A DNA stretch of 64,000 bases from JAVVEH01 sp032251435 (lineage in GTDB: Bacteria > Verrucomicrobiota > Lentisphaeria > Oligosphaerales > MVZH01). The DNA lies in NCBI GenBank assembly GCA_032251435.1, contig JAVVEH010000023.1:10127-74126 (forward strand). Direction: 5' to 3'. The notes under the pieces were generated by a model that was not told where the DNA came from, did not search any database, and was given only the letters and a program-made list of their open reading frames with translations. Made by a program: the position numbers and the translations under genes. This document shows positions 54,080-61,454 of the stretch, in pieces. Every line of letters starts with the position of its first letter. Within the stretch, counting starts at the first letter, position 1.

Positions 54080-55844
54080 CCTCATACATCTCTGTATAAT
54101 TCTCCACCATGTTGGCAATGGTGAAACGCTGTTCAACAAGGCGTCTGGATTGCGCCGCGAGGCGGACACGCAGGCTTTCGTCAGACATGAGGCTCCGCGC
54201 CTGTTTGATCCATGAGTCCAAGTTGTCCAATGGCAGTAGATACCCATTGCCGCCCGACTGAATCAAGGCTTGGTTGGCGGGAATGTCAGATGCGAGGACC
54301 GGCACGCCGCAGGCGTTGGCCTCGAGAATGACATTTGACATGCCTTCTTTCTTAGAGGGCAGTAGCAGACAGTCGATCCGCGGCAGGAGATCCGGGATGT
54401 CGCCGCGGAAGCCGAGGAAGCGCACAGCGCGCGGGGCAGTGAGTGCTTGGTTGTTCGTTGTTCGTTGTTCGTTGTTCGTTGTTGGTTGTTCGTTGTTCGT
54501 TGAATGTTGAGCGTTTCCCGATCCCTGAAACCATCCACTATCCACGGTCCACGGCTTACTCGTTTCATCCTCTGCCAGCATTTCGTTTCCCTGCCCAGCG
54601 CCGTTGATTTTTCTTTCTCCGCGTTCCATGCCCCGTGCTCCGTGCTCTGCTTCAGTCGCCAGCGTCTCCAGATTCTCCCGTTCGGGCCCGTCGCCGATGA
54701 TGAGCAGCGCGACGGGGGGGGGATGGTTGATGGTTGAATGGTTGGATGGTTCTGAGTTCCGGGTTCCGGGTTCCGGGTTTTCGGGAGCCGTCGCGACGCG
54801 CGGCTTATTCCGGCTAAAGCCGGTACACCAACACGATCCACGATCCACCACTGACGACCCACGCTCTTCGCCTTCGGGTTCTTGGTTTTTCGCTCCATGC
54901 GCTACCTCCTTCATCGCCAGAAACGCCCGGATGGCGAGTTGCTGGTTCTTGTTGGTGTCCAACCTCCCGACGCAGGCGAATAAGAAAGTCGTTTCGGGGA
55001 GATCCAGCTCCTGGCGGAGCGAGGGGCGTGAGCCGTGAATCGTTTGGGGGGCGTGCGAAGGAGTTCCGCTGTTTGCTGTGGCAAGTGGCGAGTGGCAAGT
55101 GGCGGGGGGCGAGGGGTGGAGATCGGATGTCGGATGTCGGATGTCGGATGTCGGGGTCTTTCCCTGATCACTGATAACCGATAACGACTCATGACTTGTC
55201 CCGGCGTCGTTTGACGAAGCCGGATCCATGACCAATGACCTACGATTTTCACTCCTTTCCTCTCCCATCTGCGTCCATCCGCGTTCATCCGCGGTTCCCT
55301 CTCCTTCCTCCCCGGAACTCGCCGCTTTACCCGCAGGGCGAAAGCGGTCAGTATCCACCCCGTTCATAATCACGGTGACAGGTTGGGAGTCTGGCAGATG
55401 ATAAAACCGTTTCATCTCTTCAGCCAGGACGGGGGCCACGCTCATCAACAGATCCGCCCGTTTAATCAGATGCCGGGCCAGCCAGTGGGGATCAACAGGC
55501 GTGCCATGCTCGCTGTGGATGTGTCTGACCCCCGGACAGAAAATCCGGGCCAGCCCCCCCCACAGTAAAGCGGCCTGATTGCGGGTGTGCAGGATGTTGA
55601 TCCGGTGCCTGCGTAAATACCGGGCTATCCGCCAAATGCCGACCAGGTGGAAACCGCTGCCGTAGCCTAGGCAATCCACCGGAACGTTTTCCCGAACCCG
55701 TTCCGCCATCTCGCCGCGGCGGCGGATGCACAGAATCCGGCTGGCCATCCGTGTTTCATCGACGTGATTCACTAGATTGACCAACCCGTTCTCCAGCCCG
55801 CCGGGGGCTAAGGACAGCACTAAATGACAAACGCGAATGGGCAT
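54063..55844 (-). CDS. GT4 glycosyltransferase with three repeat-derived insertions
   Basis: 593 residues, while the family norm is about 360. Core: VLSLAPGGLENGLVNLV at the start, HIHSEHG, VIMNGVDTDRFRP, CVGRLDTNKNQQLAIRAFLA, VALLIIGDGPEREN, VRFLGFRGDIPDLL and the donor-site ExxE region SKKEGMSNVILEANACG. Three low-complexity blocks interrupt it at about 173-272, 316-377 and 400-471; they encode peptides such as NEQRTTNNEQ and TSDIRHPTSDLH, stay in frame, and fall in loops between strands. Removing them leaves a normal-length GT4. The ATG follows directly on a GGGCGTA array, with no ribosome site. Confidence 0.88.
   Translation of the reverse strand: MPIRVCHLVLSLAPGGLENGLVNLVNHVDETRMASRILCIRRRGEMAERVRENVPVDCLGYGSGFHLVGIWRIARYLRRHRINILHTRNQAALLWGGLARIFCPGVRHIHSEHGTPVDPHWLARHLIKRADLLMSVAPVLAEEMKRFYHLPDSQPVTVIMNGVDTDRFRPAGKAASSGEEGEGTADERGWTQMGEERSENRRSLVMDPASSNDAGTSHESLSVISDQGKTPTSDIRHPTSDLHPSPPATCHSPLATANSGTPSHAPQTIHGSRPSLRQELDLPETTFLFACVGRLDTNKNQQLAIRAFLAMKEVAHGAKNQEPEGEERGSSVVDRGSCWCTGFSRNKPRVATAPENPEPGTRNSEPSNHSTINHPPPVALLIIGDGPERENLETLATEAEHGARGMERGERKINGAGQGNEMLAEDETSKPWTVDSGWFQGSGNAQHSTNNEQPTTNNEQRTTNNQALTAPRAVRFLGFRGDIPDLLPRIDCLLLPSKKEGMSNVILEANACGVPVLASDIPANQALIQSGGNGYLLPLDNLDSWIKQARSLMSDESLRVRLAAQSRRLVEQRFTIANMVENYTEMYEATSAM
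54449..54510. repeat. Heptamer array GTTCGTT inside the GT4 gene
   Basis: About eight units of GTTCGTT or GTTGGTT. On the coding strand it reads AACGAAC and gives the seven-residue period NEQRTTN, three DNA units per peptide period, with no stop in any frame. A smaller copy is at 61763-61788 in another glycosyltransferase gene. Confidence 0.9.
54805..54833. repeat. REP-like palindrome, family 1, copy 1 (reverse orientation)
   Basis: CCGGCTAAAGCCGG (54810-54823) followed by TACACCAACA. It is the reverse complement of the other four copies (57126, 57291, 61795, 63315). It lies in the second insertion of the GT4 gene and is read there as part of WCTGFSRNK. Confidence 0.88.
55110..55193. repeat. 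Dispersed block with expanded heptamer, copy 1
   Basis: GAGGGGTGGAGATCGGATG, then three further CGGATGT units, then a segment with CCTGATCACTGATAACCG and ATAACGACTCA. The block at 61869-61935 is almost identical but has only one CGGATGT unit. Both copies are inside glycosyltransferase genes in the same orientation and frame. Confidence 0.9.
55198..55224. repeat. REP-like palindrome, family 2, copy 1
   Basis: GTCCCGGCGTCGTTTGACGA followed by AGCCGGA, an imperfect hairpin (CCGGC/GCCGG arms). Its reverse complement, with two changes, is at 57225-57251 inside the next affected gene. Confidence 0.75.
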
Positions 55845-55845
55845 G

Positions 55846-55926
55846 GGGCGTAGGGCTTAGGGCGTAGGGCTTAGGGCGTAGGGCTTAGGGCGTAGGGCTT
55901 AGGGCGTAGGGCGTAGGGCGTAGGGG
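55846..55926. repeat. Heptamer array GGGCGTA/GGGCTTA before the GT4 start codon
   Basis: About eleven 7-bp units, largely alternating GGGCGTA and GGGCTTA. It begins one base upstream of the GT4 initiation codon (55844, minus strand) and occupies the place where the ribosome site and promoter would be expected; on the coding strand it is pyrimidine-rich (TACGCCC, TAAGCCC). Confidence 0.93.
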
Positions 55927-55937
55927 GAACTTCAAGG

Positions 55938-56372
55938 CTATAAGACTTTCAGCAGAAATGATAAAGTTGCAGTCAGGAAAACCCCCAAACAGAGCAACTT
56001 TAACGTTTGTCGACGATGGAGGGTTTTTGCAAAGGCAGTTATCATTTGAGATTCTTTGTCAAGCAAAACTAGCAGATTTTCGGCTTGTTCCTCAGGGATG
56101 AGACCTTTTCGGGAAAAAACAACAATCATATTTGCGTTTTCGAATACTGATCGTCGGGCAAAGTTTAAGAAATTGGCAAAATCTTTGTTGGAAATACTTC
56201 CAGAACCTTCGGCAATGTTATTTGAAACGGAGAGTCCGGCCCCGCGCAACTGTTCTGCAAAACGAAATAAACGACGGTTTTCTAGCTCATCAGCAATGGA
56301 AAACAGAACTTCTCCTATTTCAATTCCCTTTTTCCAAATTTCCAATCCTTGAAAGCGAAATCTTTCTTTCAT
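55938..56372 (-). CDS. Four-helix bundle protein (S23/IVP type) with C-terminal membrane helix
   Basis: 144 residues from ATG 56372. The first ~115 residues match the four-helix-bundle family first seen inside 23S rRNA intervening sequences: FRFQGLEIWKKGIEIGEVLF, LSVSNNIAEGSGSISNKDFA and FLNFARRSVFENANMIVVF. Unusually, a hydrophobic C-terminal helix is added (LLCLGVFLTATLSFLLKVL), which could anchor it in the membrane. AT-richer than its neighbours and flanked by arrays on both sides, so it may be an acquired gene. Its function is unknown; relatives are common among repeat-rich genomes. Confidence 0.82.
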   Translation of the reverse strand: MKERFRFQGLEIWKKGIEIGEVLFSIADELENRRLFRFAEQLRGAGLSVSNNIAEGSGSISNKDFANFLNFARRSVFENANMIVVFSRKGLIPEEQAENLLVLLDKESQMITAFAKTLHRRQTLKLLCLGVFLTATLSFLLKVL

Positions 56373-56392
56373 CGACTTTTTTCCACTATTTT

Positions 56393-57817
56393 CTACTGGT
56401 GCCCCACGCCCTCTGCCCCACGCCCTCTGCCCGTCTTGCACGGCGGCGGCGCGATGACAAAATCGCGGTAGTCGCCCGGATCACCCGTTTTCCCGGCCAT
56501 CGCCGCGAAGGCGATGTTGGCCATTTCGCGGGCCGTCACATAATGCAGGCGATAGGTTATCCCATCGTTGTATTTGGTTTGCAGGCGCGCATGGGTTTGT
56601 CGCATGGCTTCTCCCAGTAATACATCACTGTTACGCTCAATACATCCATGCGTATGCAGTTTCACAAAAATCCAATTGGGTTGTCCGGCGACATGGATAT
56701 GTTGTTTCACCCATAAGTCCGCCCTGCCGGGGGTCGGCGGATTGGCACCGCTGACATCCGCATGCTCGATGCGGGGCAGCAGGCCCCATTTCCGCCATGC
56801 CCAGTTCAACGCCGCGGGACCTTGGATCATGAGCAACTCATCAGCGTCCGCCCTGACACCGACGCGGGCCCGCCGGCCATGGTCGTGGGATCGCCTCCCC
56901 CTTTCTTTCGCCAGATAAACGCTGTTGCAAAACCGTTTGGGTTGGCAAGGAGAAGGAATGGCGGGAAAAGTCAAATCGGCGTAGCAGCCGGTCTCCTTAA
57001 GAATGGACAATTCATGATCCACCCCGCACCAATCGCCATCCGGGCGGGCATTGCACAGCGCCCAGTTGCCGTGGATGAAGGCGAAAACCGGCCTGGTTTT
57101 GCGTTGTCCGTTGTCCGTTGTGACCTGTTGGTGTACCGGCTTTAGCCGGAATGCCCCGCTGTCTTCAGGCCCGGGGCTCGGAGCATAGGGCGCGGCGCAG
57201 GAATCGTGAATCGCAGGTTGTGAGTCCGGCTTCGCCAAACTACGCCGGGACAAATCGTGAGTCGCAGGTCGCTGGTCGTTAGTCGCGGCTTGTTGGTGTG
57301 CCGGCTTTAGCCGGAATGCCCCGCCGGCGCCACGCTCCACGCTCCATGCTCCATGCCCGTCCTTGTCCTCCCCGTCCCGTGTTTCCGCCACAGTTCCCAA
57401 AAGGCCATACTCATGGTGGAGTACATCGCGAAAATCAGCCAGTGTTGAACGCAGGTTGTCGGCCGTGTCATGGCGATGGTGCAGATGAATCTCCACCTCG
57501 CCGACACCTTGGCGCGTCAGCTCGGCAAGCGGACGTAAAAAATCGGGATGCGCTTCCTCAATGGGAAAAAAGAAACTGTGCTGGGGGTGTTTTCCGTTGG
57601 TGTCGCGAAAATTTTCAGCAAACGCGGGATAGTCATTCAGCCATCGCGTCACCCGTTTCACGCCCAAAGCATGCGGCTTGTTCCCGCCGGGCGACAGGGG
57701 TTCAAAATGGTCGCAGACCGCCACCAGGATGTCAACCGGTTCGTCCGGGGCGGGGCGGGGCCGGGCGACCACTGATCTCGCATAGGGTGACAGCCATTTG
57801 TCAAGGGCTTTAAACAT
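56393..57817 (-). CDS. Polysaccharide deacetylase-like enzyme with repeat-derived insertion
   Basis: 474 residues. Conserved-looking parts are VDILVAVCDHFEPLSPGG, EVEIHLHHRHDTADNL, VFAFIHGNWALCNARPDG, GCYADLTFPAIPSPCQ and FVKLHTHG, with His and Asp residues arranged as in NodB-type metal-dependent deacetylase barrels; the family is tentative. A block at about residues 146-241 is foreign: it contains AFRLKPAHQQ and AFRLKPVHQQ, two copies of one REP-like palindrome read in frame. The last residues (PPPCKTGRGRGAEGVGHQ) come from a CCCCACG/CCCTCTG array at 56402-56436. The start overlaps the end of the upstream membrane glycosyltransferase by eight bases. Confidence 0.7.
   Translation of the reverse strand: MFKALDKWLSPYARSVVARPRPAPDEPVDILVAVCDHFEPLSPGGNKPHALGVKRVTRWLNDYPAFAENFRDTNGKHPQHSFFFPIEEAHPDFLRPLAELTRQGVGEVEIHLHHRHDTADNLRSTLADFRDVLHHEYGLLGTVAETRDGEDKDGHGAWSVERGAGGAFRLKPAHQQAATNDQRPATHDLSRRSLAKPDSQPAIHDSCAAPYAPSPGPEDSGAFRLKPVHQQVTTDNGQRKTRPVFAFIHGNWALCNARPDGDWCGVDHELSILKETGCYADLTFPAIPSPCQPKRFCNSVYLAKERGRRSHDHGRRARVGVRADADELLMIQGPAALNWAWRKWGLLPRIEHADVSGANPPTPGRADLWVKQHIHVAGQPNWIFVKLHTHGCIERNSDVLLGEAMRQTHARLQTKYNDGITYRLHYVTAREMANIAFAAMAGKTGDPGDYRDFVIAPPPCKTGRGRGAEGVGHQ
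57126..57158. repeat. REP-like palindrome, family 1, copy 2
   Basis: TGTTGGTGTA then CCGGCTTTAGCCGG (57136-57149) then AATGCCCC. The 14-bp palindrome has 6-bp arms around TT. It lies inside the deacetylase-like gene and is read as AFRLKPVHQQ. Confidence 0.9.
57225..57251. repeat. REP-like palindrome, family 2, copy 2
   Basis: TCCGGCTTCGCCAAACTACG followed by CCGGGAC. It is the reverse complement, with two changes, of the block at 55198-55224. It lies between the two family 1 palindromes of the deacetylase-like gene. Confidence 0.75.
57291..57325. repeat. REP-like palindrome, family 1, copy 3
   Basis: TGTTGGTGTG then CCGGCTTTAGCCGG (57301-57314) then AATGCCCCGCC. Second copy within the same gene, 165 bp (55 codons) from the first, in the same orientation and frame. 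Confidence 0.9.
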
Positions 57818-59345
57818 GGCCGAGTTTCACCTCAAACACGAAGTCATTAAAATTCACAAAATGAATATCATGTCCCAGCGCGCGGATTTTATTCGCTTCA
57901 TTGTGTTCTTTGACGAAGACGCGATTCCCGGCCAGCAGTTCAGCCAACATTCTGTCTTTGGAATTGCCGATGACGGTCACCTCTGGTCGAAGGCCATCGA
58001 CTGTCTGCAGACAATAGGCGATGGCGTTGTCGCTGGGACGGAGAAAAAGGACACCGCCATCCGGGAGACTCTTAATCGTTTGCTCAATATCACGCGCCTG
58101 GGTGTCCGCGGAGGTTTTTGGCGGCCAAAGTAGGAAGATAAGCTTCTCCTCATAGGTCAAAACAGTGTCTTTATGGTCCCGTTGAGCCAAATGCCGGTCT
58201 CTAGGGAACGTCAACTCGATGAGATGGGGGATAAAAGCGTAGGTGGCGGGGGGAATTAAAAGCAAGGCCGCCAGTAGAAAGAGTTTGCCATTTTTCCGAG
58301 CTAAAAATGGAACCGCTCGATGAAAAGACTGGCACACGCTCTCAAATCCACTGCCAATAAATACCGGCAAAACCAGCCAGCAGGGGAGCAAGAAAGCCCA
58401 ATGCTCGTGAATTCGATATGAAACCCCGAAGATAAAATGAACGCCGGCAATCGACAGAAATAAATAGGCTGGCCCCTTCTGCCGACCAATTGCGTGGGCG
58501 ATTCCCGCGACACACAGAAAGATGGCGAAACCGGCGAAATTGTAGATGCCGAAGCCAAGAGAAATCGTCAACTGCTTAAAAATCCAGGGGTCAAACAAGT
58601 TCAACATGGCGTGCCCGTAACTGAAATGCTGTCCGCCTTTCACGCCGCCGCCACCAACCAGGGCCATTTTGGCGGCGGTCAGCCAGCCCAGATCGTGAAC
58701 ATCGTTTAAGAACCATAGCCCTAATGGAAGAATGCCCGCCATGAATCCTCCCAGAATCCAGGGAGAGGATTTCAGTAGTGACCCGCGTCTCCAGGCGATT
58801 GTGAACACCCAGATGGAGGCGGGAATCATGGTCAGACCAATGAGCAGATGATTAGCGCATCCCAGAGCCGCGCAAAAATAGGCGAGTCCCAGCCAGGCAC
58901 CCCGCCGGGAACGATGCCATTCCACCAGCAGGAGCATGATCAACGCCTGAAAAAATGTGTTTAGACTGTACACCTCCGGGAAGACGGAATGATACCACAG
59001 GGTGTGGGACACCATGAGGCTGGCGCTGGCGGCGGCCGCTCCCCATAAACTGCCGCTGAGGCGATAGGTCACGCTAAAAATGAGCGCGATAGTCAAGGCC
59101 CCGAAGATAGCGGAAAGAATTCCCATGGCGAATACCGGATGAGCGGGGAAGAGGCGAATCCAAACATGGCTCAGCGCCACATGCAAGGGATGGGTTTGAG
59201 CGTAGCTGTTTAGATACAGCACGTCGGCCCGGGCGACATAGATGGCGGAATCCCCCGGCAGCGGCGCCCGGGCGATGCCGGGCAGGTAAAACAGAAAGGC
59301 GGCCAGAACGATCAGAAAGAAAATGGAAAAGGACTGTTTTTTCAT
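57810..59345 (-). CDS. DUF2723-type membrane glycosyltransferase-like protein
   Basis: 511 residues: about 10-11 membrane helices, then a soluble C-terminal domain (about 390-511). PLPGDSAIYVARADVL in the first loop and WYHSVFPEVYSLNTFFQALI are hallmark segments of DUF2723 proteins, GT-C-like enzymes thought to move sugars from lipid donors. The C-terminal tail has DGGVLFLRPSDNAIAYCLQ. It starts at ATG 59345; the preceding bases are pyrimidine-rich with CTTCGCGATCTTCGCGC and no ribosome site. No tandem repeats inside. Its TAA overlaps the start of the next gene. Confidence 0.82.
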   Translation of the reverse strand: MKKQSFSIFFLIVLAAFLFYLPGIARAPLPGDSAIYVARADVLYLNSYAQTHPLHVALSHVWIRLFPAHPVFAMGILSAIFGALTIALIFSVTYRLSGSLWGAAAASASLMVSHTLWYHSVFPEVYSLNTFFQALIMLLLVEWHRSRRGAWLGLAYFCAALGCANHLLIGLTMIPASIWVFTIAWRRGSLLKSSPWILGGFMAGILPLGLWFLNDVHDLGWLTAAKMALVGGGGVKGGQHFSYGHAMLNLFDPWIFKQLTISLGFGIYNFAGFAIFLCVAGIAHAIGRQKGPAYLFLSIAGVHFIFGVSYRIHEHWAFLLPCWLVLPVFIGSGFESVCQSFHRAVPFLARKNGKLFLLAALLLIPPATYAFIPHLIELTFPRDRHLAQRDHKDTVLTYEEKLIFLLWPPKTSADTQARDIEQTIKSLPDGGVLFLRPSDNAIAYCLQTVDGLRPEVTVIGNSKDRMLAELLAGNRVFVKEHNEANKIRALGHDIHFVNFNDFVFEVKLGHV

Positions 59346-59383
59346 GGACGATTTACAGGAAGGGCGCGAAGATCGCGAAGGGA

Positions 59384-59938
59384 TTACATTAAAATGGTTT
59401 CAGCGACGATCCGGGCGGCTTCCGCCCACGTGAAATTGTTGACGGTTTTCGCGATGTTCACCGCGTCCCAGGATTGCGCGACCACTTTTTTAAGCCCGTC
59501 TGCCAGGCTTTCGACTAGGACAGCTTCATCAGCGGGGATCTGTTTCCCGACGGCGATACTATACCCATTGATGCCGCTTTTGATCAGAAAGGGCGCCTCT
59601 CCGACGGCGTTGGCGACCACCGGTGTTCCGCAAGCCAGGCATTCAATCACCACATTGGGCATGCCTTCTGAACGGCTGGTCAGTAGCAGACAAGCCGCCC
59701 GTCGCATCATATCGGCCACTCTTTCCGGCGCTTGCCGGCCATGAAACGTGATCCGGTTGGTTAGTCCCAGCCGCTCGGTCTGATGGGCGAGCTGGTTTCG
59801 CAGGGGGCCGTCGCCGACTATATCCAGCACGGCTTGCGGATACCATTCCGCGAACACCGCGAACGCGGCGATGGCCCGCTCCGGCGCTTTGACATCAACC
59901 AGATTGCCGACGAATAAAATGGATGGTTTTGTATTCAC
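59384..59938 (-). CDS. GT4 glycosyltransferase, C-terminal domain only
   Basis: 184 residues from GTG 59938. The whole sequence is the donor-binding half of a GT4 enzyme: ILFVGNLVDVKAPERAIAAF, VLDIVGDGPLRNQL, ITFHGRQAPERVADMM and SRSEGMPNVVIECLACGTPVV. The acceptor-binding N-terminal domain is absent; the 400 bp upstream contain only repeats. The missing half is very likely the gene at 61455-62252, which ends at the domain linker. It may be a split two-chain enzyme or the remnant of a broken gene. The reading frame itself is intact. Confidence 0.8.
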   Translation of the reverse strand: MNTKPSILFVGNLVDVKAPERAIAAFAVFAEWYPQAVLDIVGDGPLRNQLAHQTERLGLTNRITFHGRQAPERVADMMRRAACLLLTSRSEGMPNVVIECLACGTPVVANAVGEAPFLIKSGINGYSIAVGKQIPADEAVLVESLADGLKKVVAQSWDAVNIAKTVNNFTWAEAARIVAETILM

Positions 59939-60160
59939 GAAAAAGATTTATTCACCGCGAATTGGGCGAATTGAAGAAGAGGGCGCAAAGAAGAGAAGGC
60001 GTGAAGGCGGAAAGCTGAAAGGGGAGGATAAAGTGTAGGTTGTGAGGGGCTCCGTCAAACCGAGGCAGACTGCGGAATCCAGGAGACGACTATACGGATT
60101 TCGAATGTCGGATTCCGGATTTTGGATTTGCAGAATAAACACGCGTCTTTCACGCGTTCC
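59939..60160. other. Repeat-type intergenic DNA before the GT4 half-gene
   Basis: Contains AAAAGATTTATTCACCGCGA next to the half-gene start. A related block, AAAAGATTTATTGACCGCAG, is at 62335-62354. GAAGGCG-type short units follow near 59995-60020. No coding frame accepted. With the 47-bp array to its right it separates the half-gene from the intact glycosyltransferase. Confidence 0.6.
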
Positions 60161-60348
60161 CACGATTGACACGATTTCCAACGCCTTAACTGTCTTTCAC
60201 GCTTTTCCACGATTGACACGATTTCCAACGCCTTAACCGTCTTTCACGCTTTTCCACGATTGACACGATTTCCAACGCCTTAACCGTCTTTCACGCTTTC
60301 CCACGATTGACACGATTTCCAACGCCTTAACCGTCTTTCACGCGTTCC
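60161..60348. repeat. 47-bp tandem repeat, four copies
   Basis: Units start with CACGATTGACACGATTTCC at 60161, 60208, 60255 and 60302, exactly 47 bp apart and nearly identical. The last unit runs into the stop codon of the glycosyltransferase gene (60338-60340). No spacers and no variable sequence between units, so it is not a CRISPR. Confidence 0.95.
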
Positions 60349-61447
60349 GCCCTTCGAACGCTTGCTGAAAAAGGGTCAAGTAGTCAGTGACCATCCGGTC
60401 GATCGTGAAAAAAGTCTCCGCTCGGTTTTGGGCTTGTGCCGCCATCGCCGTGTGGGTTTCAGGATTCTCTAAAACACGCGTCAAGGCGTCTGCCAAAGCC
60501 TTCGGATCGCCTTTTGGGAAGATTGTGGCGGTATTGGCGACCACTTCCGGCAGAGCGCCGGCATCGGAGACAATGAGAGGTCGGCCCGTCCGCATGGCTT
60601 CCGCCGCCACGAACCCGAAAGCCTCCGGCCATTCAGAGGGAACCACATTTATGGTGGCGTGGGCCATGAGCGCGGGCACATCATTCCGCAAGCCCAGGAA
60701 GACAACATCCTCTTGAACATGCAATTCCGTGGCCAACTGGCGCAGCGGTGGTTCGGCGGGGCCCTGGCCGGCCATGACCAGCTTGAACCCGACGAATCGC
60801 GGTCCCGCGTTCCGGCAGCGGGCGAAGGCCTTCAACAGCGTGTCCACCCCTTTATAGGTGGCCAGTTGCCCGGCGTAGAAAATATAATTGTCCGGCAGGC
60901 CGGCCGGGCGTGAATCATCGGCCGGGAACTGAGGGCACCCATTGTGGATGACAAGCGTTTTGCTCTTGGGCACAAAAAAGGATTGAATATTTCGCCGTCG
61001 GTTAAATTCCGAAACCGACAACACCCGCCAGTAAACCTGGCTGAACACATGGCCGGCGATCCAGGCCGCACATGTCCCCAAAGTGCTTTTTCGCCTGGGC
61101 ATCCAAGATATTTGATCAACAAAAATAGACCGGCCTTGTCCCCAAGCCAGGCGACGTGTTTTGCGGTTGTAAAGAGAAACAAACCAGAAGGTTTTCAGGT
61201 CGGGTTTGATCTCTTTAAGGATGGATCGGCACTGAGGGAACGCTTCTTTAACCGGACAACCGGACAAAACCCGAGTGTTCGCCGTCGCCTGGATGGCATT
61301 CGAGAACCAGGAAACCGGCTCGCCGGAAAATAGAAAGGTGGTCTGGAAGCCATCCTGATGGCATTTTGCCGCCAGCTCGATCAGAAAGTATTCCAAAGCC
61401 CCTTTTTTTTTCGGGACAAAATCCATGACATGAACGATTTTCTTCAT
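60338..61447 (-). CDS. GT4 glycosyltransferase, complete
   Basis: 369 residues from ATG 61447, a normal GT4 length with no insertion. HVMDFVPKKKGALEYFLIEL at the start, VLSVSEFNRRRNIQSFF, LVIHNGCPQF at the domain linker, YIFYAGQLATYKGVDTLLKAF, FKLVMAGQGPAEPPL, VVFLGLRNDVPALM and PSEWPEAFGFVAAEAMRTGRP are all family segments. It lies between the two halves of another GT4 enzyme, starting eight bases after the N-terminal half ends. Its stop codon lies within the last 47-bp repeat unit. Confidence 0.9.
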   Translation of the reverse strand: MKKIVHVMDFVPKKKGALEYFLIELAAKCHQDGFQTTFLFSGEPVSWFSNAIQATANTRVLSGCPVKEAFPQCRSILKEIKPDLKTFWFVSLYNRKTRRLAWGQGRSIFVDQISWMPRRKSTLGTCAAWIAGHVFSQVYWRVLSVSEFNRRRNIQSFFVPKSKTLVIHNGCPQFPADDSRPAGLPDNYIFYAGQLATYKGVDTLLKAFARCRNAGPRFVGFKLVMAGQGPAEPPLRQLATELHVQEDVVFLGLRNDVPALMAHATINVVPSEWPEAFGFVAAEAMRTGRPLIVSDAGALPEVVANTATIFPKGDPKALADALTRVLENPETHTAMAAQAQNRAETFFTIDRMVTDYLTLFQQAFEGRNA

Positions 61448-61454
61448 CGAATTC

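Noticed and set aside
60161..60348. Possible CRISPR array (regular repeats)
   Set aside because: The 47-bp units are adjacent without variable spacers, and no cas gene is present in the window.
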